Positions 11,745 through 22,894 of a DNA stretch of 64,000 nucleotides are shown piece after piece (the first letter of the stretch is position 1; every line of letters begins with the position of its first letter). The DNA is taken from positions 32,671,001 through 32,735,000 of the forward strand of contig CM065397.1 of assembly GCA_033060915.1 (NCBI GenBank), given 5' to 3'. The notes under the pieces were generated by a model. The model saw only the letters and a list, made by a program, of their open reading frames with translations, was not told the DNA's origin and ran no database searches. The position numbers and the translations under genes were made by a program. Origin of the DNA: Euryodendron excelsum. Lineage: Eukaryota; Streptophyta; Magnoliopsida; Ericales; Pentaphylacaceae.

Positions 11745-13760
11745 TAACATGATGCATGGTATGCAAGTGTAAGGAAAGAGAATTGAAAAATAGATTTGAA
11801 AAGAGATTTGAAAAGGTAGAATTGAATTTGAAAAGTTTGAAAATTTGGAAATAGAAATTTAAAAATAGAAATTTTGAAATTGAAATTTTGAAAATAGATT
11901 GGAATTTGAGATTTGGAAATAATTTGGAAACCGCACCCATGAGGGTGGAATTGAAAGTTTGAAAAGTGTTGTGACCGCACCTATGAAGGTTGCCTACGTA
12001 TCCCTTTGGGAGAATCAGGTCAATCATAGTTCGGACCGGAGTCCGATTGAAAATAGAAGAGTGGATTGAAGAAGGAAATTGAATTTGATTTGAAATTAGA
12101 AGAGGAGATTGGAAATTGGAATTGAGAAGAATGGACTTGCTTTGGAAAGATTGATTTTGGAAGACTTGGTTTTAGGAAACCTAGACTTAGGAAAGAGACT
12201 TAGGAAAGATTCAACTTGACTTGGAAGTTTTAGGAGATTAGGAAATATTGGATTTAGGAAATGTTTAAATTAGGAAAAGTCTGATTTAAGAAAGTTTCGA
12301 ATTAGGAAAGTTCTATTTTTGGAAAGTTTTGAATTAAGAAAGTTTTAGGTTTAAGAAAGTTTTCAACTTTAGGAAAGTTTTGAAATGGGAAAGTATTGAA
12401 TTTAGAAATGTTTTGAATTAAGAAAAGTTTAGTTTGGGAAAGGTTTAGAATCTGGAAAGTTTTAAATTAAGAAAGTTTTGAATTTTGGAATGTTTGAAAA
12501 AGGGAAGTTTTGAATTTGGAAAGTTTTGAAAACAAGGAAGTTTTGAAAATAAGAAAGTTTCGTTTTGGGAAAGGTTTGAAAAAAGAAAGTTTTTAGTTTA
12601 GGAAATGTTTGAATTAAGAAAGTTTTGAGTTTAGAAAAGTTTTAGATTTGGAAAGATTTGAAGTTTAAGAAAGTTTAGAATTTAAAAATTTTTTAGATCT
12701 AGAAAGTTTAAGATTTAGAAAGTTTTAGGGTTTTAGGAAATCTTGAGATTAGGAAAGGTTTGAGTTTAGAAAAAGTTTGAAAAATTAGATTTGGAAAGTT
12801 GAGATTTGGAAAAGGGGTAGGATTAGGAAATGGTTGAATTAGGAAATATTTTTATGTTCAAATTTTGGAAACTTAAGATTTAGGTAAGTGGAGGATTAGG
12901 AAGGATTTGAATTAGGAAAAATTTTGGATTTGGAAGGGATTGGATTTGGCTTCTAAAAGAAAAGATTTGATTTTGTTTCCAAAAACGGAGGACGGGATCT
13001 AGTTTCCTAAATGGGGAGATTTGATTCGGTTTCCTAAAGGGAAGATAGGATTTGGCAAGGATTTGGAAAAGGAGATTCTAGAAACCCTAGATTTGGAAAA
13101 TTATAGTTTTGACGTAGAAAAGAGGTTTTAGAAACATGTATAGTTTGGATGTGAAAACAAGAGATTTTAGAAACCTAGGTTTGGGGCAAAGTTTGAAAAT
13201 CATGTTTTTGGGAGGAAATTTAGGGTTTCCTAATTGTGGGTTCTAGGGCTTGATTTGGGGCTCTAAGGAAAGAGTTTTTAGAAAGTGTGTTTTTAGAAAC
13301 GAAGGTTTTCTAGAAGGGAATTCTAGGAAGGAGTTTTTAGAAAGTGTGTTTGAATAGGGAGTTTTTGGAAAAAGATTTTAAAGAGAAGGAGTTTTGGAAA
13401 GTGTGTTTTTAGAAACGTAGATTTTGGAAGGAAAATCCTAGAGGGGAATTTCTAGAAGGAAAATTTTGGGAAGAGAGTTTTTGGAAAGATTTTTGGAGAG
13501 AGTTTTTCTAGGAAGGTTTTTGGTTAAAGATTGTTGAAGAGAGTTTTTGGAAAGATTTTTGGGGAAGGTTTTTAGAAAGTGGATTTTGGGGAGAGGATTT
13601 TAGAAAGGAGTTGAAAAGGGGAGTTTTGAAAAATAAATTTTGGAAGGGAGTTTTTGAAAACCATTTTGGAGAGGAGAGTTTTAGGAAAGTATGCTGAAAA
13701 AAGAGATTTTTAGGAAGAGATTTTTGAAGAGAGAGAGTTTTTGGAAAGTATGAAAACGTC
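11745..13760. repeat. 2-kb degenerate GAAAGTTTT-type low-complexity array inside the LTR
   Basis: The plus strand is a long run of imperfect units such as TTTGGAAAGTTTTGAATT and AGGAAAGTTTT, nearly free of C for long stretches. The element transcript (minus sense) would therefore be pyrimidine-rich and G-poor. The unit length varies (about 12-25 bases), as expected from slippage. A better-defined near-duplicate containing CTTTCCTAAAGC follows at about 13755-13980. No coding potential is seen. Confidence 0.7.
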
Positions 13761-14634
13761 TCACTTTCCTAAAGCGATTCTAGCCATAAGAGGGCTAGAA
13801 CCACTTTAAGAAAGTGGTTTTGGAAAACAATAAGATTTGAAAATATAGACCAAAAAGGTCACTTTTAATGTAACACTTTCCTAAAGCAACCCTAACCATG
13901 GAAAGGCTAGAATCACCCTAGAATTGTGGTTTTGAAAACAAGTTTTTGAAAAAGAGATTTTAATGCAATTTTGAAAACAAGTTTGAAAACGATTTTGAAA
14001 ACGAGTTTGAAAACGAATTTTGGAAGATGCAAGACTATGATATGCACAATCTAATTTGGGGTCGTGAACATACAAGGCTAAGGCTTCACCACATAATCAA
14101 AGGGGCCGGACCCACGTGGTCTCTGGTTAGACTAGAAGAAAGCCCCCGACACGGTGACTCTCCAACAGTCTAATCCTACACATGGACCGGGAGTCCCCTT
14201 GTTTCAAGCATGCAAAGAAAGGGGGGGAAAGAGATGGCGGATTAAAATAGAGAAAACCCAAGTGGGTTGGAGAGAGAAGAGAGAGGGGGGAAGTGCAGAA
14301 AATTAAAGAGAAAACCTACCGTATGTCTTCTTTATTTTGCGCGCCGCGCTGTCTTCGGTCTTCGATCTTTGTCTTGATCTTCACCTTCAGTCTTCAAGAG
14401 TTGTCTTCAAGCTTTGGATGGCAGCTCTTCAAGTCTTCGGAGAAGGGTTGAAGGTTGGTGTATGAGTGTATGGGGATGTATAGGAGTGTATATGAGTCTA
14501 GGGTTTGTGTATAGTGGCTAGGGTTTGGAAAACCTAGGGAGGCTAGGGTTTAGGAGATGCTCGAGCTCTGTATATCGAAATATAGGATTTTTAGGTTAAG
14601 TTTGCAGACCCTTTTCACGTTGAATGAGGCTCTG

Positions 14635-14642
14635 TATTTATA
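14635..14642 (-). promoter_or_regulatory. TATA box of element 1 LTR promoter
   Basis: The minus strand reads CTATAAATAC here. It lies within the LTR, about 1.7 kb from its 5' end, consistent with the U3/R boundary. Transcription toward lower coordinates would start around 14605. Confidence 0.5.
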
Positions 14643-14656
14643 GAAGTTGGACAAAC

Positions 14657-14870
14657 CTGGCGCCTGTTGCAGTGGCGCTAGGGCAAACTTTACACTGGCG
14701 CCACTAGGAGTGGCGCCAGGCCATTTTTTGGCTTGGCGCCACTACTAGTGGCACCAACCAATTAGGAAAGGTTTAAGGTCGGCAAGTAACGTATCTTTGA
14801 CTAGATTTGGGCGCCTGTACTAGTGACTACCATGTAATTTTTAGCCTGGCTTCACTAGGAGTGACTTTGA
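14657..14870. repeat. Cluster of GGCGCC-centred inverted repeats
   Basis: At least five short blocks of the type CTGGCGCC / AGTGGCGCC / GGCGCCACT alternate in both orientations immediately upstream (in element sense) of the TATA box. The arms could form small hairpins or serve as repeated protein-binding sites. Their role is not known. Confidence 0.55.
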
Positions 14871-15056
14871 AAAGCCCGGGAATGATTTGAAGGAGCCGGG
14901 AATGACCCGGAAGGCCGGAAAGGAGCAGGAACACTTAGAATAGTGCCCTGGAGGTATTTGACTTGAAAAATGAGGATAAAAATGGGTCAGAAGAGTTGAC
15001 CGGGCCTTTAAGGGCAAAACGGTCAATCAGACTGGGAAGCTGCTGAGGCGAACTCG

Positions 15057-15515
15057 GACTGTCCCGGAAGAAGACTTGAGATCTGGAAACATTATTTAGA
15101 ATGTTCCCAGAGGTTGCTGGTTTGATTTCCGGGGCCGGTGTGGTCGGAAAAGGAAATCGGCCCACCAGGGGCAAAACGGTCATTTTGCACCGGGTTGGCC
15201 AGAACTGACTCGGAATGATCCGGAAAGATAAGTAAAGGCTGAGAATACTACAAGAAGCATTCTCGGGAGGTTACCGGTTTGATACCCAGAGCCGGTGTGG
15301 TCGGAAAAGGAGACCGGCCCACTAGGGGCAAAACGGTCATTTTGCACCGGGTTGGCCGGAACTGACTCGGAATGATCCGAAAAGATAAGGAAAGGCTGAG
15401 AATACTACAAGAAGCATTCTCGAGAGGTTACCGATTTGATACCCAGAGCCGGTGTGGTTCCCGGGGCATTCGGATGCCTAGGGGCAAAATGGTCATCTTG
15501 ACCGAAAAGTTTCGG
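15057..15515. repeat. 157-bp tandem repeat array in the LTR
   Basis: Three consecutive units with a 157-base period carry GAGGTTACCGGTTTGATACC, GAGCCGGTGTGGTCGG, GGGGCAAAACGGTCATTTTG and CCGGGTTGGCC. The period was measured from AATGATCCG at 15214 and 15371 and from AGGTT at 15111 and 15268. A further, more diverged unit precedes it at about 14880-15056. Confidence 0.75.
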
Positions 15516-15578
15516 AAAAGGTCCTAAGGGTAGTTTGGTCACTTTTCACCGAAGCGAGCTAACAAACACTGGTGTTGA

Positions 15579-16160
15579 CCTGGGTTTTGAGTGTTTCCGC
15601 CACTCTAACGGCGGTCGTCATGACACATGGATTTGTTGCCAATTCCCTATATCAACCTATTTGTGAGTATTTCCGCTACTCTAACGGCTTTGCTTTGTGA
15701 GTATTTTCGCTACTCTAACGGTTTGGTGAGTAGTTTCGCTACTCGGACCATCTCGAGGAATAAACTGTCTCAACAAAGGGATTTGAAAAGGGGTCTTATC
15801 GTCTCCGAAGAGACGTGCCTGGATTGGAACCGTCTCGAGGAATAAACTGTCTTGAGAGAGGGATTGGAAAGGGGTCTTACCGTCTCCGAAGAGACGTGCC
15901 TGGATTGGAATCGTCTCGAGGAATAAACTGTCTCGAGAGTGAGATTGGAAAAGGGTCTTACCGTCTCCAAAGAGACGCGCCTGGGTTTTGAGTGTTTCCG
16001 CCACTCTAACGGCGGTCGTCGTGACACAGGGGTTTGTTGCCAATTCCCTATATCGACCTATTTGTAAGTATTTCCGCTACTCTAATGGTTTTGTAAGTAG
16101 TTTTTCTACTCGGACCGTCTCGAGGAATAAACTGTCTTGAGAGAGGGATTCGAATTGAAA
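15579..16160. repeat. 81-82-bp tandem array nested in a 401-bp duplication, at the 5' end of the LTR
   Basis: TCTCGAGGAATAAACTGTCT recurs at 15751, 15833 and 15914 (periods 82 and 81) and again near 16109. The flanking block starting TGGGTTTTGAGTGTTTCCGC occurs at 15581 and 15982 (period 401). It also contains a shorter repeated phrase, GCTACTCTAACGG. The open frames across this block on the minus strand only reflect a repeat length divisible or nearly divisible by three. Confidence 0.75.
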
Positions 16161-16352
16161 TAAGAAAGGACAATGCCCCTAAGGGCATTTTGGTCATTTT
16201 GCCTTCATTTGGGCCTGACAGGCCCGCGAAGCAATGGAAAGACGAAATTTGAACCTAGAGAATTGGTTTCGATCGGAATATGCCTACAATGACTTGAAAA
16301 CAAGTCTGGACGGAGTGTAGACTGCCGAGCGGTCAAAAATGGGGTGCTTACA

Positions 16353-17466
16353 CTGCTGTGGTCTTTTATTCTGAGTCTCAATTTCTTTACTCATGGATCT
16401 TGTCATTGGTCCAAGCCTTAGTATGTTTTCTGAAGCAACACTTCTTCTAACCTTCGTTCCTTCTGTTGAACCAATTATTGGTGCTGATGTGGTTTGTAAG
16501 TCACAGTTGGTAAACTGATCATTGTCCATAGCTTCAAAGGAGCCTCCTCCTGATTTTTCTATTGCCCCTATGACATTTGAGGCCACAGATCTTTCTTCAA
16601 CTTTTTTGAGAGCTCGAATTTTTCTTTGCTTCTGCCTTTTTGTGCTTAAGGCTTTTGTTGGTGCAACTGGTCGAGCTCCTACAGGCATTGAGGAGAAAAT
16701 TTCAACACCGCTTGTCAAGCCTTTTGGTTGGAAGCTCGGTACTGGAGAAGGATCTTTTCTCATAATTTTTCTGCCAATACCTCTTATGATTGCAACGTTC
16801 TCTTTGGCTGCAGCATTTTGGGCTGCAATCACTACCTTCAATGATTTCTCGGCTTGTTTGAGTAACTGACTTCCGTCCCATCCTGTTGGGCAACTGTGGC
16901 TGCACCCACTGTGACACTTGAAGCTTCGCAGGCCTCTCTTGCTTTGATAAAGAAGTTCCTTGTTAGGAATGTGATTCTCACTGCCTTTAGTTCTTTTGCA
17001 ACTTTCAAAAGATCTTCAGCCTTTAACTTTAGATTCTTTGCTTTTTGAAGAAGATTATCATTTTTCATAAATGTTGTGCAAGTCAACCTTGATGAGGGGA
17101 CCAGCATACATGTAGTACGAGCCACCCTAGATTGGATGACAGGCACGAAGGTTGTGGCATGAGTCAACCCTGTTGAGGGGACCGACACACATGTAGTACG
17201 AGTCACCCTAGGTTGGATGACAGGCACGGAGGTTGTGGCGTGAGTCAACCCTGTTGAAGGGACCAGCACACATGTAGTACGAGCCATCCTAGATTGTACG
17301 ACAGGCACGGAGGTTGTGGCGTGAGAAGCCTTTGAGACCATAGAGAGCCTCAATAACTCTGGAGTCTTGTGGGTGATAGGAGCTGGGATGAGAAGGACAT
17401 CCTTCCAAGACCTTACTTCCTATGCAGCATCAACATACCTATCGATCTAAGAAGTTTTGTTAGCAT
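16353..17466 (-). pseudogene. ORF fragment of the older LTR element (element 2), truncated by element 1
   Basis: Minus-strand frames downstream of a 5' LTR and primer-binding-site candidate give a protein with a 27-residue unit repeated three times (unit includes HATTSVPVIQPRVTRTTC; 81-base period, TGTAGTACG at 17111, 17192 and 17273). A Lys-rich helical region and a tail with LGPMTRSMSKEIE follow. The frame runs without a stop into the LTR of element 1 at 16352, which marks the insertion site. Stops TAG at about 17425 and 17445 and a frame change near 16840 show decay. Its position suggests gag, but I recognise no gag core, so the product is unknown. No in-frame ATG is convincing at the 5' end. 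Confidence 0.5.
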
Positions 17467-17531
17467 GAAGCAAAAAAAACTTTATATATATTTTTCTGGT
17501 TTATATTCTTTAAAAGATGGGAGGAAAAATA

Positions 17532-17550
17532 GGTCCCACTAGGCGTGCCA
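17532..17550 (-). promoter_or_regulatory. Primer-binding-site candidate of element 2
   Basis: Six bases after the LTR end (17557) the minus strand reads TGGCACGCCTAGTGGGACC. It begins with TGG, as expected for a match to a tRNA 3' CCA end. The matching tRNA was not identified. Confidence 0.5.
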
Positions 17551-17556
17551 GAAATT

Positions 17557-18358
17557 TGTTGACACAAATTTCAAACCCAGAAAGTTTGAGTCTAGATTTC
17601 AAATTTGCATTCACAAAATCCACTGTGTAGCGTTCACAATGTTGATTGTTTATTTTGTGGACTCCTATTTTCAGTCAAGACCTCTGATTAATAAAGAACA
17701 ACAAAACCAAAAGAAAGAAACTTATAAGGAAAGTACTTTTATTGCATTTCATAGGGTTTCAAAACCTTGTTTACAAAATACATAGGCTTAACACCTTTTA
17801 AAAAAATAACATAAGGGTTGGAACCCTTTACCTATCAATCGCCATTTGTGGAATTGTTCGAATCCTTGATTGTTGAATCCTTTTTCTTCAACTGCCCTTT
17901 AATCTTTATAGGCCTCGAAGTATTTCTTATTCTCCAATACTTTCTTCTCTTTCTGTATCTCTCCTTGCCGAATCTTCTAAGTTTCAAGGTTTGAGAAATG
18001 TATATCATCTGAAATTTTCTCAAGTTCTCCCCCCCAAAAAAGTGTTTTTCCTCCGAATGATGGCCCTCTCATTTATAGAGAGTCCTTCAAATAAAGCTGC
18101 TTATCTCTTCTTTGAATTTGAATTTAGGATATTTATCGTCATCCTCAATTTAAACCAAAGATATCTTCCGCCAAAATTTGAATATATTATCCTCCTTGTT
18201 TGAATTTTGAATTCAAGCTACCGATACTCTGATGTCGCAAGCTTCACAGGGACTTTGTACGTGTCATATACTCATTTGATCTGTAACCTTTGACCTCTAA
18301 AAGTTTCACGTAGCGCACCATCCTAAACTCTTATTTGATTGAAATTTGTGTGCCAACA
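17557..18358 (-). repeat. 5' LTR of older element 2 (802 bp)
   Basis: The minus strand starts TGTTGGCACACAAATTTCAA and ends TTTGAAATTTGTGTCAACA, giving 18-base nearly perfect inverted termini. A primer-binding-site candidate follows the inner end. Just outside the outer end (18362) the sequence joins DNA also present at 37696, so 18358 is the insertion boundary of the nested element complex in the duplicated aminopeptidase locus. No gene lies inside. Confidence 0.75.
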
Positions 18359-18361
18359 CAT

Positions 18362-21300
18362 ACCAGAATTAGTCATTGTAGCTAAGCTTTTCTACATAAA
18401 TTACTCAACCTATTCCAAGTTTGAAACTTTAGTTGTTAAAAGCAATCACCTAAACAACAACCAACAAATTCATCATTGCTAAAGGTATTCCAGGTAAATT
18501 ATTAGACCTGTTCCAAATTTGAGTCAATAGAAAAGGTTCACCTGCAGTTCTTCATGGCAATTTAGTATGCTCAAAAGGTCAAACCTCACTAAGCCCTCCA
18601 CCCAATCACTTGGATTTTCAATTACTTATCTTTGTGGACTATTCTCTCTTTTTTCTTTTAAATAAAAATATAGTCTTCCTTTTTCTTTTTCTTTTTCTTT
18701 TTTTGAGGGCGGGGGCAACAATGTTTATACCCTAGCCTTGGGCTTAATGGCATGAAATAGGAAATAGCATTTGAGCTATCTTTCAAGAAGTCAAATATTC
18801 TGATAGGGCTTAGCTTTAATGAATAAGACTATATAGTACATCAAAGGAGAAATTATTCCATGTTCAGAAAGCTTATTCCAAGTTTTCTGGAAAGAAACTT
18901 AAAGCTTCAGAAAATTTTGAAATAAAAGGAATAAAAATGTGAAACCTAATTTTGCATTGGAAAATTGAAAAGTGTTTTCTCGGTGTCTAAAGCACAAATC
19001 GGATAATAGAGATAATCACATGAACTGCATTCTCTTGCTTTTGGCATACGGCCCCCCAGTAGTGGTCAGTAGTTCAGTTGCTGACAAAATAAATGGCTAT
19101 ATGAATTGGATCTAAAACTGGACTTGTAACTACAATCTTATAAATCTCATAGCAGATTTTGGATTTAATGGTTTAAAATTTGGAAAGGACTTGAGGGGAT
19201 GGACACATGGGATATTGGAATAATAAATCTGTTTCCTTTCTTAGCAGACATCTTTATCTGCAGTCGTGAAACCATGAATCAAGTAACCAACATCATTCAA
19301 CTCTTCCATGGAATGAAATATCACATCATCTACAATCCAATTCTATTTGGACATGAAGAATGGCACTCTGGGAGCATTCTATCTACTTCCAGTAGCCCCG
19401 TATTAGTTGTAAATTTGGAAGTTCTATTACTCCTATAATTCCAATAATGTGATTAAAATATTTCATAGATGTTACTAATCAATATATCATTGATGTTAGA
19501 GATTACAGCCACTTAAAGTTCACCTTCTAATGACTTCATTGCTCGTAATAATAATAAAATATAGAGCGATCTTGTTATAATCATGAAATTGTACCTTTGT
19601 ATTACTTTAAAAAAAAAAAAATTCCTTAATGCTTCCAATCCTATAAACTACGAGAAATATATATATATATATCAATATAAACAGTGAAGAATCAAATTAA
19701 TTGGTGCAAAACAAGTTTTATTATGATGGCCCTCATAACTTTATACAGCACAGGTATTACTCCTAACCCTCTGTTAGAGTAGACACATTTATCATGTATA
19801 TCCTGCATCTTGAATATCACATGATCTGATACCTTTACCAATGTAAAACCTATAACCTCAAAATAATATATAAAACTATATCTTGAATTTGGAACACTGA
19901 CACACTATATGGATGGAATAGGTATTGGCCTCCAATCTAACTGATATCTGGTATGCATGAATATCACAAAAATGGGAGCTGCATGCAATCGAACAATGGC
20001 CTTGGAGAAATAGAAGCCCAACATAAAACTAAAAGAGGGGTAAAGGTAGCATTATTCTACGCCTAGTGTAAGTAGACCCTGCCCATTTGTGAATAAATAT
20101 GTATATTTGGAGGGAAAAAAAACGTAGTACGACTAACATCTGGATAACAATTGATTTCATGAATCCACTAGGCAGAGCAGTACCGCGTGGCTATAAACTG
20201 CTTAGCGTGCTCTAAGATTGGAATAAATTCATAGATGAAGCTAATCTGGAAGTTCTTAATTTAAGGAACTAACTCTGCAGAATATTGGAACAGGTTAATG
20301 AAAAATTGTTTAATGTAGTCAGGCAATTCAGGAGCAGAGTCGGCTGCAATTCTCACAATTTTGTAACATATCTGTGGGAACAAAAATAGGAAATTAGGAC
20401 CAAAGGTATGGTTGAAGGTTTCAAGCAGAAAAACTATGCATATGATGGTGATCATTACACTGATCAAGTTAGACAGAACAGTGTAGTCAAGTTCCACCCT
20501 GTAAGCACCCATCAAGGTAAGCAAGGAGGCCAAAGGCTGCTGGCAAGCCACACATAAGGCATATGAATCATCTAAAATTCATGTCGAAAATAATAACTTA
20601 ATGTTAACTACTCTTCTTGAATGTTAAAATGATAAACTAAAAGTAAGAGCAATAAATTACCAAATCTATCTGTTGCAGACAAGCATTTGACCTCTATTGC
20701 ATATCCAAGTCTGCCTGCAAGTTCTTCGTCATATTTCACCCTATAGAAACCTGACCAGTCTACATTAAGTTTTATCCAAGCTCCTGTCTCCATAAAGCTG
20801 CCTTCGGAAATTGAGCAACTGAGGAATTCCTTTATATCATGAGTTTCAGATTTTACTTCCAATAGAAAATTCTTGCGAGCATCATATGAGCCACAACATA
20901 ATGTTATCCGGACAATCCATTGCCCATCCCCATGGGAACCACTCAATAAGAATTGCAACTGCCATTAATTAGATACATGTCATTAGAATTTCCTCAAGTA
21001 TCCTATATCATAAAACTAAAGTTCGTGCATGATTAACAGATTGCTTCGCAATACAGTCAAAGATGTCACGTTAAAAGGTTCTAATATTCAAACAGAACTC
21101 AATAGGTGAAAGAAGTCAGTAACAAGAAACCTGCTCAAACTACAAGTTTTGATCTTTGACTTTAACAGAGACAACTGGGTAACCTTTTTGCTTTGTCCAT
21201 GAATTCATCAGCTTGTTCACGGGTGTTCACCAGATTCCTCCTCAAGGACAACCCACAAGCATATTTTTTTAATGTATGAAGCAAGTGCCCTCTAATTGAA

Positions 21301-22840
21301 CGAAAAAATCACATAAGAACAATATGTTACTGTTCAGGTGAAAACAATAAACAAAGAGAGAGAATTAGATTCAGATAATGCAAGGCCAAAGTAGATTAAG
21401 AGACTCAAATAACACAGAAAAGCACAATGAAATCAGCAATAAATAACGGTATCCTTCTCATTCCCTTCGCATAACTAATACGAGCATGCGTCAGTTATTG
21501 TCTGACATATGCTTCTATTGTTATCAGACATCTATCAATCAAATTCTGAAGAGATGTGAAATCGTCATGATAACCCCATATCAGCCGCAGGTGTATGTCT
21601 CAGCACCAAATCCTTGAAATTCCCAAAACTTAGTATACAGAGGCATAACCAAAGAGTGGAAGCATCCAAACAAAGGGTTTGCATAATTGCTGTGAAAGAT
21701 GACTATTAAGTGCTGATGTAACCTGACTCTCATGAGACTTCCTTCGAACAGGTGGTGGGCAAATACAGTATGCTGATTTTCCTTTTCTTTTTTTATTTTT
21801 TGTTTTTCTTTTTTCTATGTGAAATGTTAAGGTCGAGATAGAACTGAGAGAAAGAGAAAGACGACAGGAGATTAGAACAAGGGGCAAGACCCTATGATTC
21901 CTACCCAAGTGATACAAAAGAGATCTGATAAGAGGAAGAGAAAGAGATGAGGAAAGAAGAGGAGTGAGAGGTTCTTCCAAGCTTTATTCAACAACGAGGA
22001 GCAGTAGTATCCTACCCTACCCAAGCGATACAGAAGAAGAGTACCAAACTAATAAAGGACCAACAACAAAACAAAAACATTAATTAAAGGACTAAGGCGA
22101 AATGGCATACAAAAAGAAACCAAAGGACCAACCTGAAACACATTCAGGTCCGAGAAAGCTTTGCAGCATCCAGATATGCTTTCAGCATATGCACATTACC
22201 ATCTGCTTGTTAGTAACCGCATAGTAGTGTTTATCATTATAGAGCAAAGCCAAAGTGATCTTGAATGAATGTAGCATGATCAGAGCAACAAGTGTGTTAA
22301 AATATATAAAGAGTAACCACTACTACAATACTCACTTAATTCATATACCAATACGAAAACCTCACTGACTATTCAGCCAGAGCTACGGTGAAAGAAAACA
22401 CATTAATTCAACTTATTAATTGTGCTAAAACGTACTGTGGTCTTGTAAACATATTATATATATATATATATATATATCTTCACGAAAAGAAAGGTTTGAC
22501 ATGAAAAATAGTGACTAGTGATAGATCATATCGATATATATATAGTTTTATAGTTTCTCACATCCTTTAATAGTTTAAATCAAGTCAGATTCTCTCTTTT
22601 GGAAAGTTGGTGGGCTGTGGAAAAGTAGGTGAGTTGAGGGAATTTTTGCACCTTACAAGCAGGCAGGCAGGTTCATCCCAACATGGAAAGCACCACCAAG
22701 CATCAATTAGCTGGTTCAAACTGCGTCACTGCCATGTTCTTCTTCTCCCCATTGTGCTTGTAAGTACTACTGAAGAAGAACAATCATAATGAAAATAAAA
22801 TCCACAAATTAAAATGAAATGTCAATACATGACTGACATG
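18362..22840 (-). pseudogene. Decayed tandem copy of the M1 aminopeptidase (APM1) gene
   Basis: This block is a diverged copy of 37696-44490, including intron sequence. Recognisable exons are 13 (20274-20371), 12 (20459-20580), 11 (20661-20958, same length as the parent exon), 10 (about 21131-21300, with a two-base insertion and a roughly 30-base deletion) and 3 (about 22650-22775, with insertions). Scraps of exons 9, 6 and 4 are fused at 22140-22290. Exons 14-17 are removed by a deletion with its junction near 18885, and exons 5, 7 and 8 are gone. The acceptor before exon 12 reads AT instead of AG. Exons 18-19 would lie beyond the retroelement insertion, exons 1-2 are absent. It cannot encode an active enzyme. 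Confidence 0.9.
22451..22478. repeat. (AT)n microsatellite
   Basis: Run of alternating A and T inside the aminopeptidase pseudogene block, absent from the parent copy. Confidence 0.9.
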
Positions 22841-22894
22841 AATATTACAAAAATAAATAAAATAAAATTCACAGATATGATAATTGACAATCAA

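Larger units (their letters stand above)
1..16352 (-). mobile_element. Tat-like Ty3/gypsy LTR retrotransposon (element 1), degenerate, left end outside window
   Basis: Reading the minus strand from 16352 there is a candidate 5' LTR (to 11221), a leader of about 140 bases, gag, extra gag-like domains, aspartic protease, reverse transcriptase, RNase H and integrase (ending near 3076), then a spacer and an antisense plant-mobile-domain gene. The protease-RT-RNase H-integrase order is that of Ty3/gypsy elements. The RT and integrase motifs and the antisense extra gene resemble the plant Tat group. The 3' LTR and polypurine tract must lie left of base 1, so neither LTR identity nor a target-site duplication can be tested. 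The coding part carries at least nine internal stops and one clear frameshift, so this copy cannot encode a working polyprotein. It sits inside an older element at 16352/16353. Confidence 0.85.
11221..16352 (-). repeat. Candidate 5' LTR of element 1 (about 5.1 kb)
   Basis: The minus strand begins TGTAAGCACCCC at 16352, exactly where the reading frame of the flanking older element is interrupted, and ends GGGCACGACA at 11221, about 140 bases before gag. The TG...CA ends, a TATAAATA box inside, and gag just downstream support an LTR. Its length is unusual but not unknown for Tat/Ogre-like elements. The right end (16352) is well supported. The left end (11221) is less certain because no clear tRNA primer-binding site follows it, and the second LTR lies outside the window. 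It contains no gene; short ORFs inside are translations of repeats. Confidence 0.65.

Noticed and set aside
15681..16043. 120-codon minus-strand frame with repeated QARLFGDGKTPFQ
   Set aside because: It is a translation of the 81-bp tandem array inside the LTR; no other support for a gene.
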